A DNA stretch of 62,915 bases, taken from contig JAPLDL010000011.1 in the NCBI GenBank assembly GCA_026391735.1, positions 1-62,915 on the forward strand, written 5' to 3'. Below are positions 8,672 through 18,527 of this stretch, in pieces (the stretch's first letter is position 1; each line of letters starts with the position of its first letter). The translations under genes were made by a program, and so were the position numbers. The DNA comes from Bacteroidota bacterium. Its GTDB lineage: Bacteria > Bacteroidota > Bacteroidia > Bacteroidales > FEN-979. The notes under the pieces were generated by a model. The model was not told the origin of the DNA and did not search any database. It saw nothing but the letters and a program-made list of their open reading frames with translations.

Positions 8672-11123
8672 TTGGCCTGCACGTCTCCATCTGTATTACT
8701 GTCGTCGAGGGCTTCATGCTCTCCGATGTGGCGGTAAGGATCAGGCTGCCAGCGGCTCTTCCCGATTGAAGGATCAACTGGCATTTACCGTTGAACAGCT
8801 TTCTCTGCCATTTGTCTTTGGAACATTTGTCGGCCTCATGGGAACTCGGATCCCCGTTGCCCACTCCAATGATCTTTCCGTCGCCCTTCAGCTCAAATTT
8901 AATAAGATTCATAGCATCGGGAACCTCGCGGCCTTTCTCATCAAGCACACTTACGTTGATCACGCTTACATCTTCCCCGTCGGCCTTGATGTTGCTGCGG
9001 TCGGGGGTCATTACAATAGTGAATGGCACCCCCGTTGTTTCGATCTTCTTCACGATCTTCCTGACGCTTTTCTTCCCGTCTTTCATCACGTTCCTCACGC
9101 CATGCGCTTCCAGGGCCCCCGGATGATACGCGACCTTCCATTCCAGGTGGGAATTCAAAGGCATCTTTTTAGAGCCCAGGCTCTTCCCGTTAAAGAAAAG
9201 TTCCACGCTTTCACAATTTGAGTTACACCAAACGCTGATAGTGTCGCCTTCCCGTCCTTTCCAGTTCCAGTGGGGGTAAATATGGAGGACGTCATCCGCA
9301 GTCCACCAGCTTTTATAATAATAATAGTTGTTCTTCGGAAAACCGCATACATCCATGATCCCGAAATGGGAATTGATGCAGGGCCATTCATAAGGTGTGG
9401 GTTCTCCCCGGTAATCAAACCCGGTCCAAACAAAAGCTCCCAGCAGATAGGGCCTTACAGAGTAGTACTTCCACCAGGTTTCGGCAAGGGCGCCCCAGCC
9501 GGGATGTGTCACATCGTAATCGGGTACATAACCTTTTAAAGTATCCTTGAAATAAATCCCGCGGGTGCAAAGTGTGCTTGCTTCCTCACTCCCCATAAGA
9601 ATTTGCTGCGGATGCTCCTGATGGTATTTATCAATATCGGCATTATTATTCATATAATTGAATCCCCTGATGGGTACCAGCTCATTCACTCCTTTCCATT
9701 CATTCCCGTTATTGCCGGCATAGGAAAAAAGCCTGGTCGGATCAAGCTGCTTCAGCCTGGCCATGAGCGACATGGCGATATTATGCCCGGTTTCGCTCCC
9801 CTGTATAACCCATTCTTCATTGCCGATCGACCATATAAACACACTGGGGTGGTTGCGGTCCCTCAGCACCAGCTTTTCAAACTGCCCCATGTATTCGGGG
9901 GAACTGCCCATCAGTCTTGTCTCATCGAACACCAGCATGCCCAGTTTGTCGCAGGCATCAAGGAGTTCACGGGTAGGCGGATTATGGCTTGTACGATAAG
10001 CATTGCATCCCATCTCCTTCAGTTTTTCTATGCGGTAATACTGGAGGCGGTCGGGTAAAGCCGAACCAACGCCTGCATGGTCCTGATGGTTGCAAACGCC
10101 CTGGATCTCCACCCTCTTCCCGTTCAGGAAAAAACCTTTGTCCTTGTCGAATTCAAGGGTGCGGATGCCGAACCGGGTGGCAATGCTGTCAACTACTTTA
10201 CCATCCACTTTTACAAGCGAGACCAGGGTATATAAAACCGGGGTTTCCAGGGACCAGAGTTGAGGGTCCGTTACCTTCATCTCCTGGTTCGACTTTACAT
10301 TCTGAAGCGAATTGGCCGCAATCCCTTTGCTGATGCTCACATCAACCCTTTTCCCATCGGGGCTCCAAACCTGGGATTCCAGTTCAAACTCCTTATTCTG
10401 ATCACCCTGGTTGTTAACCTCCGTTTCGGTGAATATTGCTGCTGTATTGTTACGGACTTCGGTATGTACAAACACCCCGTATTCGGTGATGTGCAGGGGA
10501 TCGTATTTTTCCATCCACACATGACGATAAATGCCTGCACCTTCATAGAACCAGCCTTCATATTGGGTTGCATCGGCACGCACGACCAGTACATTCTTCC
10601 TGCCCGGCCAGATGTAATCGGTCACGTCGAAACCGAATTCGGAATACCCGCTCATATTGCTTACCATATAATGCCCGTTCAGCCATACCTTGCAGTCGCG
10701 GAAAACACCGTCGAAACGAATCCTGATCCTCTTGCCTTTGTCAGATTCGGGAACAGTAAATGCCTTGCGGTACCAGCCGATGGTTGTCTCAGGATAAATG
10801 CGGCCAGCCGGTTTATAACCATGGCTCAGCACGTTAGAGTTGTTGCTTTTTACGAACTCCTGCTCCACCATCCAGTCATGCGGAACATCCAGCGACCTCC
10901 AGTCCTCGTCCTTGAAGTCGGGGGCCACAGGCCCGTAAGCTTCACCTGCTTTCGCAAATAAAGCTTCGGAACCATATCCAAAATCTTTTTCGGCGGATGA
11001 GGCGCTGCCTAAGTGAAACTTCCACCCGCGGTCCATAAGGAGTTTCTCACGGGGGCTGCCGGCGTTTGCTGAAACTGCAGCAAGGCAAAGTAAGATGCTG
11101 AAAAGAAACAAAGATTTTTTCAT
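8658..11123 (-). CDS. Glycoside hydrolase family 2 protein (beta-galactosidase type), exported
   Basis: An 821-residue protein with a signal peptide (residues 1-22). It shows the GH2 order: jelly-roll sugar-binding domain (about 60-215, with [25 protein letters not shown]), an immunoglobulin-like domain (about 215-320), a TIM barrel (about 330-600) and a C-terminal Ig-like part typical of Bacteroidota beta-galactosidases (DUF4982-like, about 620-700). The acid/base is Glu436 in WSIGNEE; the nucleophile is probably Glu513 in MGSEEAS. The likely task is periplasmic cleavage of beta-galactosides or related glycans. The last residues (RSDI) and the stop are encoded by an intergenic repeat that overlaps the gene end. 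Confidence 0.92.
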   Translation of the reverse strand: MKKSLFLFSILLCLAAVSANAGSPREKLLMDRGWKFHLGSASSAEKDFGYGSEALFAKAGEAYGPVAPDFKDEDWRSLDVPHDWMVEQEFVKSNNSNVLSHGYKPAGRIYPETTIGWYRKAFTVPESDKGKRIRIRFDGVFRDCKVWLNGHYMVSNMSGYSEFGFDVTDYIWPGRKNVLVVRADATQYEGWFYEGAGIYRHVWMEKYDPLHITEYGVFVHTEVRNNTAAIFTETEVNNQGDQNKEFELESQVWSPDGKRVDVSISKGIAANSLQNVKSNQEMKVTDPQLWSLETPVLYTLVSLVKVDGKVVDSIATRFGIRTLEFDKDKGFFLNGKRVEIQGVCNHQDHAGVGSALPDRLQYYRIEKLKEMGCNAYRTSHNPPTRELLDACDKLGMLVFDETRLMGSSPEYMGQFEKLVLRDRNHPSVFIWSIGNEEWVIQGSETGHNIAMSLMARLKQLDPTRLFSYAGNNGNEWKGVNELVPIRGFNYMNNNADIDKYHQEHPQQILMGSEEASTLCTRGIYFKDTLKGYVPDYDVTHPGWGALAETWWKYYSVRPYLLGAFVWTGFDYRGEPTPYEWPCINSHFGIMDVCGFPKNNYYYYKSWWTADDVLHIYPHWNWKGREGDTISVWCNSNCESVELFFNGKSLGSKKMPLNSHLEWKVAYHPGALEAHGVRNVMKDGKKSVRKIVKKIETTGVPFTIVMTPDRSNIKADGEDVSVINVSVLDEKGREVPDAMNLIKFELKGDGKIIGVGNGDPSSHEADKCSKDKWQRKLFNGKCQLILQSGRAAGSLILTATSESMKPSTTVIQMETCRPRSDI

Positions 11124-11226
11124 GGTAGGATTATCTGGGTTTGAATAATCAAAAATAATGATTTACCAGTACATGTTAAACGGAAATTTGTAATTCGTCA
11201 TTCACAATTAACAGGGGCATTTTTGA

Positions 11227-12744
11227 GTGCCTTCCATATCTTTGTCTATATTTACAATAATCAAAAAATACAGGAATTTGAAAGCTGAACCCAGGGTTTA
11301 TAACAGTCCAGGCAGTAAGGTATGTACATCTGATGTTTCACCGTTTGGGCAAAGATCAGGATTTAGCAGGATCTGCCTTGTAATCCTGTTCCTCCTTCTT
11401 CAGCAATTCGGCCTGGCACAGGGTACCGAATTCAGGGGGATTATTATAAATGAACTGAACTCTAAACCTGTTCCGGAAGCCAATATCAGGGTTTCGGGCA
11501 CAAATAAAGGGACATTTACCGATAAAAAGGGACAGTTTTCGCTTTCCATTAGTAAACTTCCTTCACGGATCATTATCAGCTGCATAGGATATGAGAATTC
11601 AGGGTACACCATTCGTGAGGTTTCAGGAAAACAGGTGGAACTGCATATCAGACCTGTTATTTATAACCTGAAGGAAGTTGAAATATCATCTGTAAAACAT
11701 GCGGTAGTATACCAGGACAGGTCATATTCTGTTCTGGATTACGAACTGATGGATGATAATCTGCTGCTTATAGTTTTCCGTAATATTCTGAAACAATCGG
11801 AGATAGTGCTGTTGACCCGGAATGGCGACACCTTGTCGGTCATCGATCCACCCGGGCTACCGCCAGATAAGCTGTATGAGGATTTCCTTTCAAACGTGCA
11901 TTATTACTCGAAGGAGGCCTTAACCTGGCAGTGTTTTTACAACAAGGAAAACAGAAGTCTTGGGTTCCTGAATGCTACTCCTGCCGACACCCTCGAGAAA
12001 CATATAAAACCATTTCTTTTCCGGATCTCAGGCCGCCTTTACTTCCAGGAAAAAATTCTCGACGGATTTGGGACGAAGATAGGATATTATAGCAGAAATG
12101 AAGGGAAGCGCTATATAAAAACCTGCCTGTACGAGAATAAAATCTCTGAATATTTTGATGATCAAAATTTTTATCGGGAATGGAACAGAGTTACGGGGTC
12201 TTTCAATGCCCTGGATTCGGGTGAAATTGGAAGCCCTTCGGAATTTGATTTTTCAGTTTCTGAAACGGAAGGGGGTGCCTATGGCAAAAATGAGATCAGG
12301 GCTCATCGGTTCGAATTTTATAACATGATTTTCCCGTTGATAAAAATTCATGGCGACAGCCTGGCCTTTTTTAATTTCGGAAATGACATTATCGAGATTC
12401 TCGATCGCGACGGGAAAACGAAAAGGACGGTTCCCATAAATTTCCACCATGAAGTCTCTGTAAAAAGCCGTTCAAAAAAAATCAACAGCCTTGAAACTTC
12501 CGGTTGGAGATGGGGAACAAAAATACTAACCGATAGGTCGGACCAGGATGTTTATACTACCTTTATTAAGAATGGAATGGTAAAAATATGTAAGATCGAT
12601 CTTCTGACAGGTAAGCCCGGGGAAGAAACGGTTCTTCCCTTTCCCTTTCCTGAAAAAATAAGGATTTATAAAGGCGAAGCGTATTTCCTATACAAGGAAA
12701 GCGGCTACCAGGAGAACTGGAAACTGGTGAAATGCAGGCTTTAA
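11227..12744 (+). CDS. Carboxypeptidase-regulatory-like domain protein, exported, unknown function
   Basis: A protein of up to 505 residues. A hydrophobic segment (about 47-65, CLVILFLLLQQFGLAQG) looks like a signal peptide, followed by a CarboxypepD_reg-like domain (about 68-150: RGIIINE..SKPVPEANIRV...GTFTDKKGQFSLSI..LPS), the module also found at the N-terminus of TonB-dependent receptors. The remaining 350 residues have no barrel pattern and no family I know. The ATG at 11227 gives an unusually long n-region, and a TAnnTTTG box lies inside the first codons (11237-11244), so translation may start further down, for instance at TTG 11278. It is a single gene between the divergent GH2 gene and the MFS gene. 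Confidence 0.75.
   Translation: MPSISLSIFTIIKKYRNLKAEPRVYNSPGSKVCTSDVSPFGQRSGFSRICLVILFLLLQQFGLAQGTEFRGIIINELNSKPVPEANIRVSGTNKGTFTDKKGQFSLSISKLPSRIIISCIGYENSGYTIREVSGKQVELHIRPVIYNLKEVEISSVKHAVVYQDRSYSVLDYELMDDNLLLIVFRNILKQSEIVLLTRNGDTLSVIDPPGLPPDKLYEDFLSNVHYYSKEALTWQCFYNKENRSLGFLNATPADTLEKHIKPFLFRISGRLYFQEKILDGFGTKIGYYSRNEGKRYIKTCLYENKISEYFDDQNFYREWNRVTGSFNALDSGEIGSPSEFDFSVSETEGGAYGKNEIRAHRFEFYNMIFPLIKIHGDSLAFFNFGNDIIEILDRDGKTKRTVPINFHHEVSVKSRSKKINSLETSGWRWGTKILTDRSDQDVYTTFIKNGMVKICKIDLLTGKPGEETVLPFPFPEKIRIYKGEAYFLYKESGYQENWKLVKCRL
11237..11244 (+). promoter_or_regulatory. TAnnTTTG promoter box
   Basis: TATCTTTG fits the Bacteroidota -7 consensus TAnnTTTG and overlaps the first codons of the frame starting at 11227. 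If real, the gene start must lie downstream. Confidence 0.3.
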
Positions 12745-12803
12745 TTTAAGCAATTAACCAGAAATCCTGAATCGTACTTCCTCCTTCATCTCCCTTCTTT
12801 TCC

Positions 12804-12811
12804 TATTTTTG
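12804..12811 (+). promoter_or_regulatory. TAnnTTTG promoter box for the MFS gene
   Basis: TATTTTTG matches the -7 consensus, 56 bp before the ATG of the MFS gene and past the stop of the preceding gene. No clear -33 TTTG at standard spacing. Confidence 0.4.
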
Positions 12812-12867
12812 CTATGGGCGATTGTGGTTGCGGCTCCGAACAAGCATCATCAGTTTAATCTCATGCA

Positions 12868-14055
12868 ATGAAAAGCAAACTCTGGAACAGGAACTTTACT
12901 TTACTTACTCTCTCTAACTTCCTGATGTGCTCTGCCTATTACTCACTCATTTCAACCCTCCCTTTGTATGTGTCCGACAATCTTCATGCTCCACACAGCG
13001 TTGTCGGACTGGTACTTTCAGCTTATGCGATCGCAGCCATACTTATACGGCCTTTCACAGGTTTCGGGCTGGATTACTTTGGCCGCAGGGGAATTTTCAT
13101 CGCTTCACTCCTGATATACGGACTCATCTTCAACGTCTATGTTTTTGCAGCATCCATAACATTCATGCTCTTCCTTCGTTTTGCCCACGGACTCGCCTGG
13201 GGGCTGACCACCACCTCGAACACAACTATTGCAGGCGACATCATACCAGCGGCAAAGAGGGGTGAGGGTTTTGGTTTATTCGGGGTCTCCACTACCGTGG
13301 GAATGGCCCTTGGTCCTCCTATGGGAACTTTCATCCTTCAGCATTGGGGATATGATACCATGTTCATAAGCGGATCTGTTGTCAGCATTATCAGCATGAT
13401 AATGGCAGCAATGATGAAATACCCGGCTTACACACCTCTCCCCGAAAACCGGCAATTCAAATGGAAAAACCTCTTTGAGGCCAGTACTGTGATCCCATCG
13501 GCCAACCTTCTTATCATCGGCCTGGCTTACGGCGGACTCATCTCCTTCATTGCGCTCTATGGAAAGGAAATAGGGATTGCAAATCCCTCGGGCTTTTTCC
13601 TGGTATATGCCCTGGGTATCATCACTTCCAGGTTCTCGGTAGGCAAAGCCCTCGACCGAAACGGTCCGCGGATGGTTATCATTACCTGCCTCACCCTGAT
13701 CATCATTGGATACCCCTTGCTTGCCCTGGTCAGGAACCCCTGGGGATATTACTCTGCAGCGGTGATCCTGGGGTTGGGTAACGGCGTTGTTTGGCCTACC
13801 TTCCAGGCCATGGTCAACAATATTGTGCCTTCCAACCGAAGGGGTGCGGCCAACTCCACAATCTTTATAGCTATGGACCTGGGCATGGGACTGGGAATGA
13901 TGATCGCAGGTATCATCTCCCAGAAATACGGCATCTCGTTTGCCTTTCTTGCCTGCTCTTTCTACGCCGCCACCGGGCTTATACTCTTCAGGCTGTTTAC
14001 ATTAAAACATTATCTGAAGAGGAGGGTGCTGGTATTAGTTAGTGGGGATAAATGA
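12868..14055 (+). CDS. Major facilitator superfamily transporter
   Basis: A 395-residue inner-membrane protein with about 12 hydrophobic helices. The loop after TM2 carries the MFS signature in the form GFGLDYFGRRGIF (residues about 65-77), and LDRNGPR (about 263-269) is the matching half-repeat motif. The overall pattern resembles drug- or sugar-efflux type MFS proteins (MFS_1); nothing identifies the substrate. It lies between the regulatory-domain protein and the GH35 gene on the same strand, so uptake or release of a sugar product is one reading, but the 143-bp gap to GH35 does not require co-transcription. Confidence 0.88.
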   Translation: MKSKLWNRNFTLLTLSNFLMCSAYYSLISTLPLYVSDNLHAPHSVVGLVLSAYAIAAILIRPFTGFGLDYFGRRGIFIASLLIYGLIFNVYVFAASITFMLFLRFAHGLAWGLTTTSNTTIAGDIIPAAKRGEGFGLFGVSTTVGMALGPPMGTFILQHWGYDTMFISGSVVSIISMIMAAMMKYPAYTPLPENRQFKWKNLFEASTVIPSANLLIIGLAYGGLISFIALYGKEIGIANPSGFFLVYALGIITSRFSVGKALDRNGPRMVIITCLTLIIIGYPLLALVRNPWGYYSAAVILGLGNGVVWPTFQAMVNNIVPSNRRGAANSTIFIAMDLGMGLGMMIAGIISQKYGISFAFLACSFYAATGLILFRLFTLKHYLKRRVLVLVSGDK

Positions 14056-14198
14056 AAAAGCGAAATATGCCGCAAAAGCTGCCTTTGGTTATCGGAGCGA
14101 AACAAGTGTGAGATGGTAAAAGGGCAATGAAGGAATTGAGCGAAGATAAACAGCAGCAGCGTTGCGGTATATGAGCATAAACATGACAAATTGATAAA

Positions 14199-16019
14199 AT
14201 GAAACACAAATTTCACATTCTCGCAGTAATTCTGATCCTTTTCACTATTCCTGCATTCGCCCAGACCCATACCTTCAAAATCGGAGAAGGAGATTTCCTC
14301 CTCGACGGAAAGCCGTTCCAGATCATCAGCGGGGAGATGCATTTCGCTCGTATCCCCCGTGAATGCTGGCGTGACCGCCTGCATATGGCCAAAGCAATGG
14401 GGTTGAATACAGTGGCAACGTATGTATTTTGGAATTTCCACGAAACAGAAAAAGGAAAATACAATTTCAAAGACAATGCCGATGTGGCTGAATTCTGCCG
14501 CCTGGCCCAGCAGGAAGGCCTCTGGGTGATCATCAGACCCAGTCCGTATGCCTGCGCCGAATGGGAATTCGGCGGCTATCCCTGGTGGCTGCTAAGGGAG
14601 AAGGACCTGAAGGTTCGCAGCCAGGATCCGAAGTTCATGGAGATGAGCAAAAAGTATTTCGCGGCATTGGCGAAACAAATCGTACCGATGCAGATCACTC
14701 ATGGCGGTCCCGTGATCATGCTCCAGATCGAGAATGAATACGGCTCATATGACAAGGATAAGGAGTATCTTGGTAAGTACCGCGACATATACAGGGAAGC
14801 CGGAATTGATGTGGATCTTTATACCTGCGACGGCCCTTCTCAAATGCCTGCAGGATACCTGCCTGGGGTGCTTCCTGCTGTAAACGGACTCGATAATGTG
14901 AAAGAGGTGAAGGAGCTTATCAATAAATACAATAATAACCACGGACCGTATTTCATCGCCGAATGGTACCCTGCCTGGTTCGATTCCTGGGGTTCCAGGC
15001 ACCAGGTAGTGCCTTATCAGGATTTCATTAAAACCTATGATTCGGTATTATCGGCCGGACTTTCGATCAATATCTACATGGCTCATGGCGGAACCACGCG
15101 CTGGTTCTGGAACGGCGCCAATATGAGCCGCAAGGAACCCTATATGCCCCAGACCTCCAGTTATGATTATGACGCTCCCATTGATGAGGCTGGCAATGCC
15201 ACCCCAAAATATCTGGCTATGAGAGAGGTGATCATGAAACACCTTCCGAAAGAAGTTGTGCTACCTGCTGTACCTGAAAAAAAGAGATCCATGGCGATAC
15301 AGTCATTCAGGCTTTCCCTGTCTTCCGCCTTATTTGAGAACCTCCCCACGCCCATTGCTGTTTCGACACCTTTGAGTTTCGAGGATTACGGACAGGGTTA
15401 CGGGTATATGCTATATCGCACCAACGTCAAAGGCCCCTCTAAGGGTCTGTTAAAGATATCCCAGATGCGCGACTTTGCGCTGGTATACCTCGATGGAAAG
15501 CGTATCGCCGTTCTGGACCGCCGCCTCCGCCAGGATTCCCTGGAACTGGATGTTCCCGAAGGAGGTGCCAGATTGGATATACTGCTTGAGAATAACGGCA
15601 GGATCAACTACGGCTATTACCTGAACGATAACAAACAAGGGATCACCGAAAAGGTGACAGTTAACGGAAAAGAAGTTAAATTCTGGAAAATGTACGGCTT
15701 TCCCATGAAAGATGTCACGAAGCTGAAATTTTCCCCTGGGAAATCAGCATCCGGTCCGGTGTACCGTAAGGGGATTTTCAAGGTGGATGATCCTGCCGAC
15801 ACGTATGTCGATCTGAGCCAATGGGGCAAAGGGCATGTGTGGATCAACGGCAGAAGCATTGGTAAATACTGGAATATAGGGCCCCAGCAAACATTGTATG
15901 TTCCTGCCCAATGGCTTAAAAAGGGGGAGAATGAAATCGTGATCATCGAAGAATTAAAACCCGAACAGGAATCAATACAGTTTATTGATCATCCGATCCT
16001 TGATCAGTTGAAACAATAA
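14199..16019 (+). CDS. Glycoside hydrolase family 35 beta-galactosidase, exported
   Basis: A 606-residue protein with a signal peptide (residues 1-21, ending FAQ). The GH35 TIM barrel occupies about residues 30-345, with the family opening (SGEMHFARIPRECWRDRL), the acid/base Glu180 in QIENEYGSY and the nucleophile Glu255 in YFIAEWYPAWF. Two beta-sandwich domains follow, ending with the jelly-roll motif GHVWINGRSIGKYW near the C-terminus. It would release terminal beta-galactose in the periplasm, complementing the GH2 enzyme. The gene ends just before a terminator hairpin shared with the convergent gene. Confidence 0.95.
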   Translation: MKHKFHILAVILILFTIPAFAQTHTFKIGEGDFLLDGKPFQIISGEMHFARIPRECWRDRLHMAKAMGLNTVATYVFWNFHETEKGKYNFKDNADVAEFCRLAQQEGLWVIIRPSPYACAEWEFGGYPWWLLREKDLKVRSQDPKFMEMSKKYFAALAKQIVPMQITHGGPVIMLQIENEYGSYDKDKEYLGKYRDIYREAGIDVDLYTCDGPSQMPAGYLPGVLPAVNGLDNVKEVKELINKYNNNHGPYFIAEWYPAWFDSWGSRHQVVPYQDFIKTYDSVLSAGLSINIYMAHGGTTRWFWNGANMSRKEPYMPQTSSYDYDAPIDEAGNATPKYLAMREVIMKHLPKEVVLPAVPEKKRSMAIQSFRLSLSSALFENLPTPIAVSTPLSFEDYGQGYGYMLYRTNVKGPSKGLLKISQMRDFALVYLDGKRIAVLDRRLRQDSLELDVPEGGARLDILLENNGRINYGYYLNDNKQGITEKVTVNGKEVKFWKMYGFPMKDVTKLKFSPGKSASGPVYRKGIFKVDDPADTYVDLSQWGKGHVWINGRSIGKYWNIGPQQTLYVPAQWLKKGENEIVIIEELKPEQESIQFIDHPILDQLKQ

Positions 16020-16050
16020 AAAAAGAGAGACCTGTTTTCAAGTCTCTCTT
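16018..16050 (-). terminator. Intrinsic terminator between convergent genes
   Basis: AAGAGAGAC (16023-16031) pairs with GTCTCTCTT (16042-16050). The run of A at 16018-16024 becomes a T-run on the minus strand, so it ends the 16066-18516 gene. It may also stop plus-strand transcription from GH35, where the T-run is weaker. Confidence 0.8.
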
Positions 16051-16065
16051 GGGATTGAGTATCAT

Positions 16066-18516
16066 TTATCTTCTGCCTCCTCCGCCTGACGGATGTCCTC
16101 CTCCGCCTGATGGGGGATGATATCCTCCTGAATTACGCTGGAAGCTTCCTGCATTCTGATTCATCTGCTGGCCGCGGTCGCGGCTCTGGCTCTGACGTTC
16201 CATAGAATTACGGTCAAATCCCGGGTTGCCTCCTCCCTGCCGGTTTGCAGGTGGCTGCGACGGCTGGCCCGAAGGTCTGGCCGAAGGCTGTTGGGTAGGC
16301 TGTCCGCCCGGCCTTGCCGATGGTTCCTGTCTTCCCGGTTGGGTCGAAGGTTGTCCGCCAGGCCTTACCGTGGGATCCTGCCTGCCGGGTTGGGACGAAG
16401 GCTGGCCTGAAGGCCTTCCTGAACCCTGATCTACATTCTGCCAGGTCTTACCGTCATTTTTCTGCCAGTTGTTCTGATCCTTGCGATATACATTCCCGCT
16501 CTTGTCGGTATACACATTGTTTCTTGTATTTGGCGCCGTTCCTGCGCGGTTTGCAGGCTGGGTCCCGGGCTGTGCAGAGGGCTTCCCCCTGTCGGCAGGC
16601 TGTCCCTGTGAAGGTCTTCCTGAAGGCTGTGTTGAAGGTCTCCCCCTGTCGGCTGGCGTGGTTCCCGGTCTCGGATTTGTCCCGGAACCGGGCCTTACAC
16701 CGCTCTGGTGATTATTATATACGTTGTTTCTGTTGTAATAATTGTTGTTCACATTAACATGCACACTGGTATTCCTGTAAACAGGTGGACGTGGGCCATA
16801 ATAATGGTTATACGGTGGGCAGAAAGGCGGATGGAACATGGGGGGACCCCACCAGCCGCCCATATGTGGACCGTAAAATCCGACACTCATAAAGCCTACC
16901 GACATACCCCAGCCAAAACCCCAGCCTGTCCAGGGATTATAACTCATTGCGAACCCGTAAGTAACAGGCCTGGGATAATAGTATGGGCCGTACCAGGGAT
17001 TATAATAAAATCCGGTGCCGTAAACGACCGTGGGGCCGTATACATAGCAACCTGTATAGCCCGGAAGGTATCCCACATAAACCACATCCGGAGTGGATTC
17101 ATATATATAAACATACTTCACATTATAAACGGGATCTTCAGGTGGGATGTTTTGAAAATCGGAAGGTATCTCGGTGGCGACAAACCAGGGGCCGACAGGT
17201 GAATCCCCGACAAACCAAACCGCATTATCGCATACGTAATAACTCTTGTCGGCCATGATCACCGTACTGCTGGTATTTGCAGCCCTGTAAAGGAGCGTTC
17301 CCTTGATCTGTACAAACTTGGGGTCTCCGTCGTAAGTCACGTTACAAGTGGCGGTCTTGCGGTCCACTGCAGCAGTTTGAGGGATCTGGGCATCAAGCAC
17401 AGCCTCATTGGCGGCATTCGTCCCTGCCACTGAAGCAAGAACCTGGTCCTTGTCGGAACCCTCCGGGATGTTGGCAAAATCGGCCGGCAGTTTGTCGGAA
17501 GCTATGAAAGACCAGGGGCCTGCCATTGCAGCTGAAGTATACCATCGGCCAGAGATCAGTATATAATACATCTGCTTGTCGATATACATGAAAATGTTGT
17601 TCTCACTATTAGTCATGTATAACAGCTGTGTTCCCTGAATAGGGGCGAAATCAGGCTGCCCGTTGCTTTGTACAAGTTCGGTCGGTGTTGTCCTTACAAT
17701 GATCTGCGGAGGTGATGATGGTTGTGATTTATCTTTGGTTTTATCATCGCCCTGGGCTGTTTGCTGGTCATTGTCCTTGCTAACCTGGGCTGCAAGGTTT
17801 TCCTGTAACCTCCTGATGTCGGCCGGGGGTTCCTTTATATTGACCCACTTGCCTCTCACGGCATCATTGGTCTTGTACCACCAGGTACCTCCGTAAAGGT
17901 AAAACTCTTTCTTGCCCGGATCCTGAACAATGAAATATGGTGTATTGACAGCCTGGAGTATCTTGGAATCCGGGACAGGTTTAAACTTCGGATCTCCGTC
18001 GAAGAGCACCAGGACCGAAGGAACAGTAGCGAAAATGATCTCGGGAGGAGAGTTGTTCAGGTTTGCTTCCTGCTTCATTACCGCTTTGGCGTCGGCAAGG
18101 CTGGCATTCAGTTCATCCATGGTCATGTCAAGATACCACTTCGGGATTTCAGTCTCGAGGGTAGTCTTGAACTTCTGCATTTTTTCATCCTTATCCTGGT
18201 CCTGGTTTGGGAATCTTACATTCAAGATTTTCACATTGCTCATGCTAACCTCCCTGCTGTTGCGATCCACGGCGATGGTGGTCATGAACCAGATAGCTCC
18301 GAAAGTGGGCTGGCCCCCGTTTTTTGTGTATGAAACTGCAGCCCTGCCAAATAATTTTATCCCGATCAGGGAGTCGGGTTGTGGCTGGTAAACCAGGATC
18401 TTCCCGTTTGTTGTGTTGATCTGTTTAGGCCAGTTTGAAGGGGTCTCCTTTGTTGTCTGAGCCAACACTATCATGCTTAAGCTTAAGCAAATAGTGAAAA
18501 TTCCAATGCGTTTCAT
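16066..18516 (-). CDS. Large exported GY/PQ-rich protein (often annotated carbohydrate-binding family V/XII)
   Basis: An 816-residue protein with a signal peptide (residues 1-19). It contains three related segments (about 150-240, 265-350 and 385-470), each with a strand-rich pattern ending in W...GPW or GKW and a PPADI/PADF/PSDF motif. Then comes a Gly/Tyr/Trp-rich stretch (about 490-580, PGYTGCYVYGPTVVYG and YNPWTGWGFGWGM), and a low-complexity tail rich in Pro, Gln, Gly, Arg with 17-residue repeats (RPGGQPSTQPGRQ). Such proteins are often labelled carbohydrate-binding family V/XII, but no sugar-binding function is shown here. The aromatic-rich part suggests surface or matrix material. It is monocistronic, with its own terminator. 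Confidence 0.75.
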   Translation of the reverse strand: MKRIGIFTICLSLSMIVLAQTTKETPSNWPKQINTTNGKILVYQPQPDSLIGIKLFGRAAVSYTKNGGQPTFGAIWFMTTIAVDRNSREVSMSNVKILNVRFPNQDQDKDEKMQKFKTTLETEIPKWYLDMTMDELNASLADAKAVMKQEANLNNSPPEIIFATVPSVLVLFDGDPKFKPVPDSKILQAVNTPYFIVQDPGKKEFYLYGGTWWYKTNDAVRGKWVNIKEPPADIRRLQENLAAQVSKDNDQQTAQGDDKTKDKSQPSSPPQIIVRTTPTELVQSNGQPDFAPIQGTQLLYMTNSENNIFMYIDKQMYYILISGRWYTSAAMAGPWSFIASDKLPADFANIPEGSDKDQVLASVAGTNAANEAVLDAQIPQTAAVDRKTATCNVTYDGDPKFVQIKGTLLYRAANTSSTVIMADKSYYVCDNAVWFVGDSPVGPWFVATEIPSDFQNIPPEDPVYNVKYVYIYESTPDVVYVGYLPGYTGCYVYGPTVVYGTGFYYNPWYGPYYYPRPVTYGFAMSYNPWTGWGFGWGMSVGFMSVGFYGPHMGGWWGPPMFHPPFCPPYNHYYGPRPPVYRNTSVHVNVNNNYYNRNNVYNNHQSGVRPGSGTNPRPGTTPADRGRPSTQPSGRPSQGQPADRGKPSAQPGTQPANRAGTAPNTRNNVYTDKSGNVYRKDQNNWQKNDGKTWQNVDQGSGRPSGQPSSQPGRQDPTVRPGGQPSTQPGRQEPSARPGGQPTQQPSARPSGQPSQPPANRQGGGNPGFDRNSMERQSQSRDRGQQMNQNAGSFQRNSGGYHPPSGGGGHPSGGGGRR
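16301..16402 (-). repeat. 51-bp tandem repeat inside the PQ-rich tail
   Basis: Two adjacent 51-bp copies start at 16301 and 16352 (each opening TGTCCGCC.GGCCTT), followed by a degenerate third. They encode the 17-residue unit beginning RPGGQPSTQPGRQ. Confidence 0.75.
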
Positions 18517-18527
18517 ACTTTTGTTTT

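Noticed and set aside
8250..9221. 323-residue plus-strand ORF
   Set aside because: Antisense to mscL and the end of GH2, crosses an intergenic repeat; shadow of GC-rich codons on the other strand.
10260..10961. 233-residue plus-strand ORF inside GH2
   Set aside because: Antisense to a well-supported GH2 gene and without any recognised motif.
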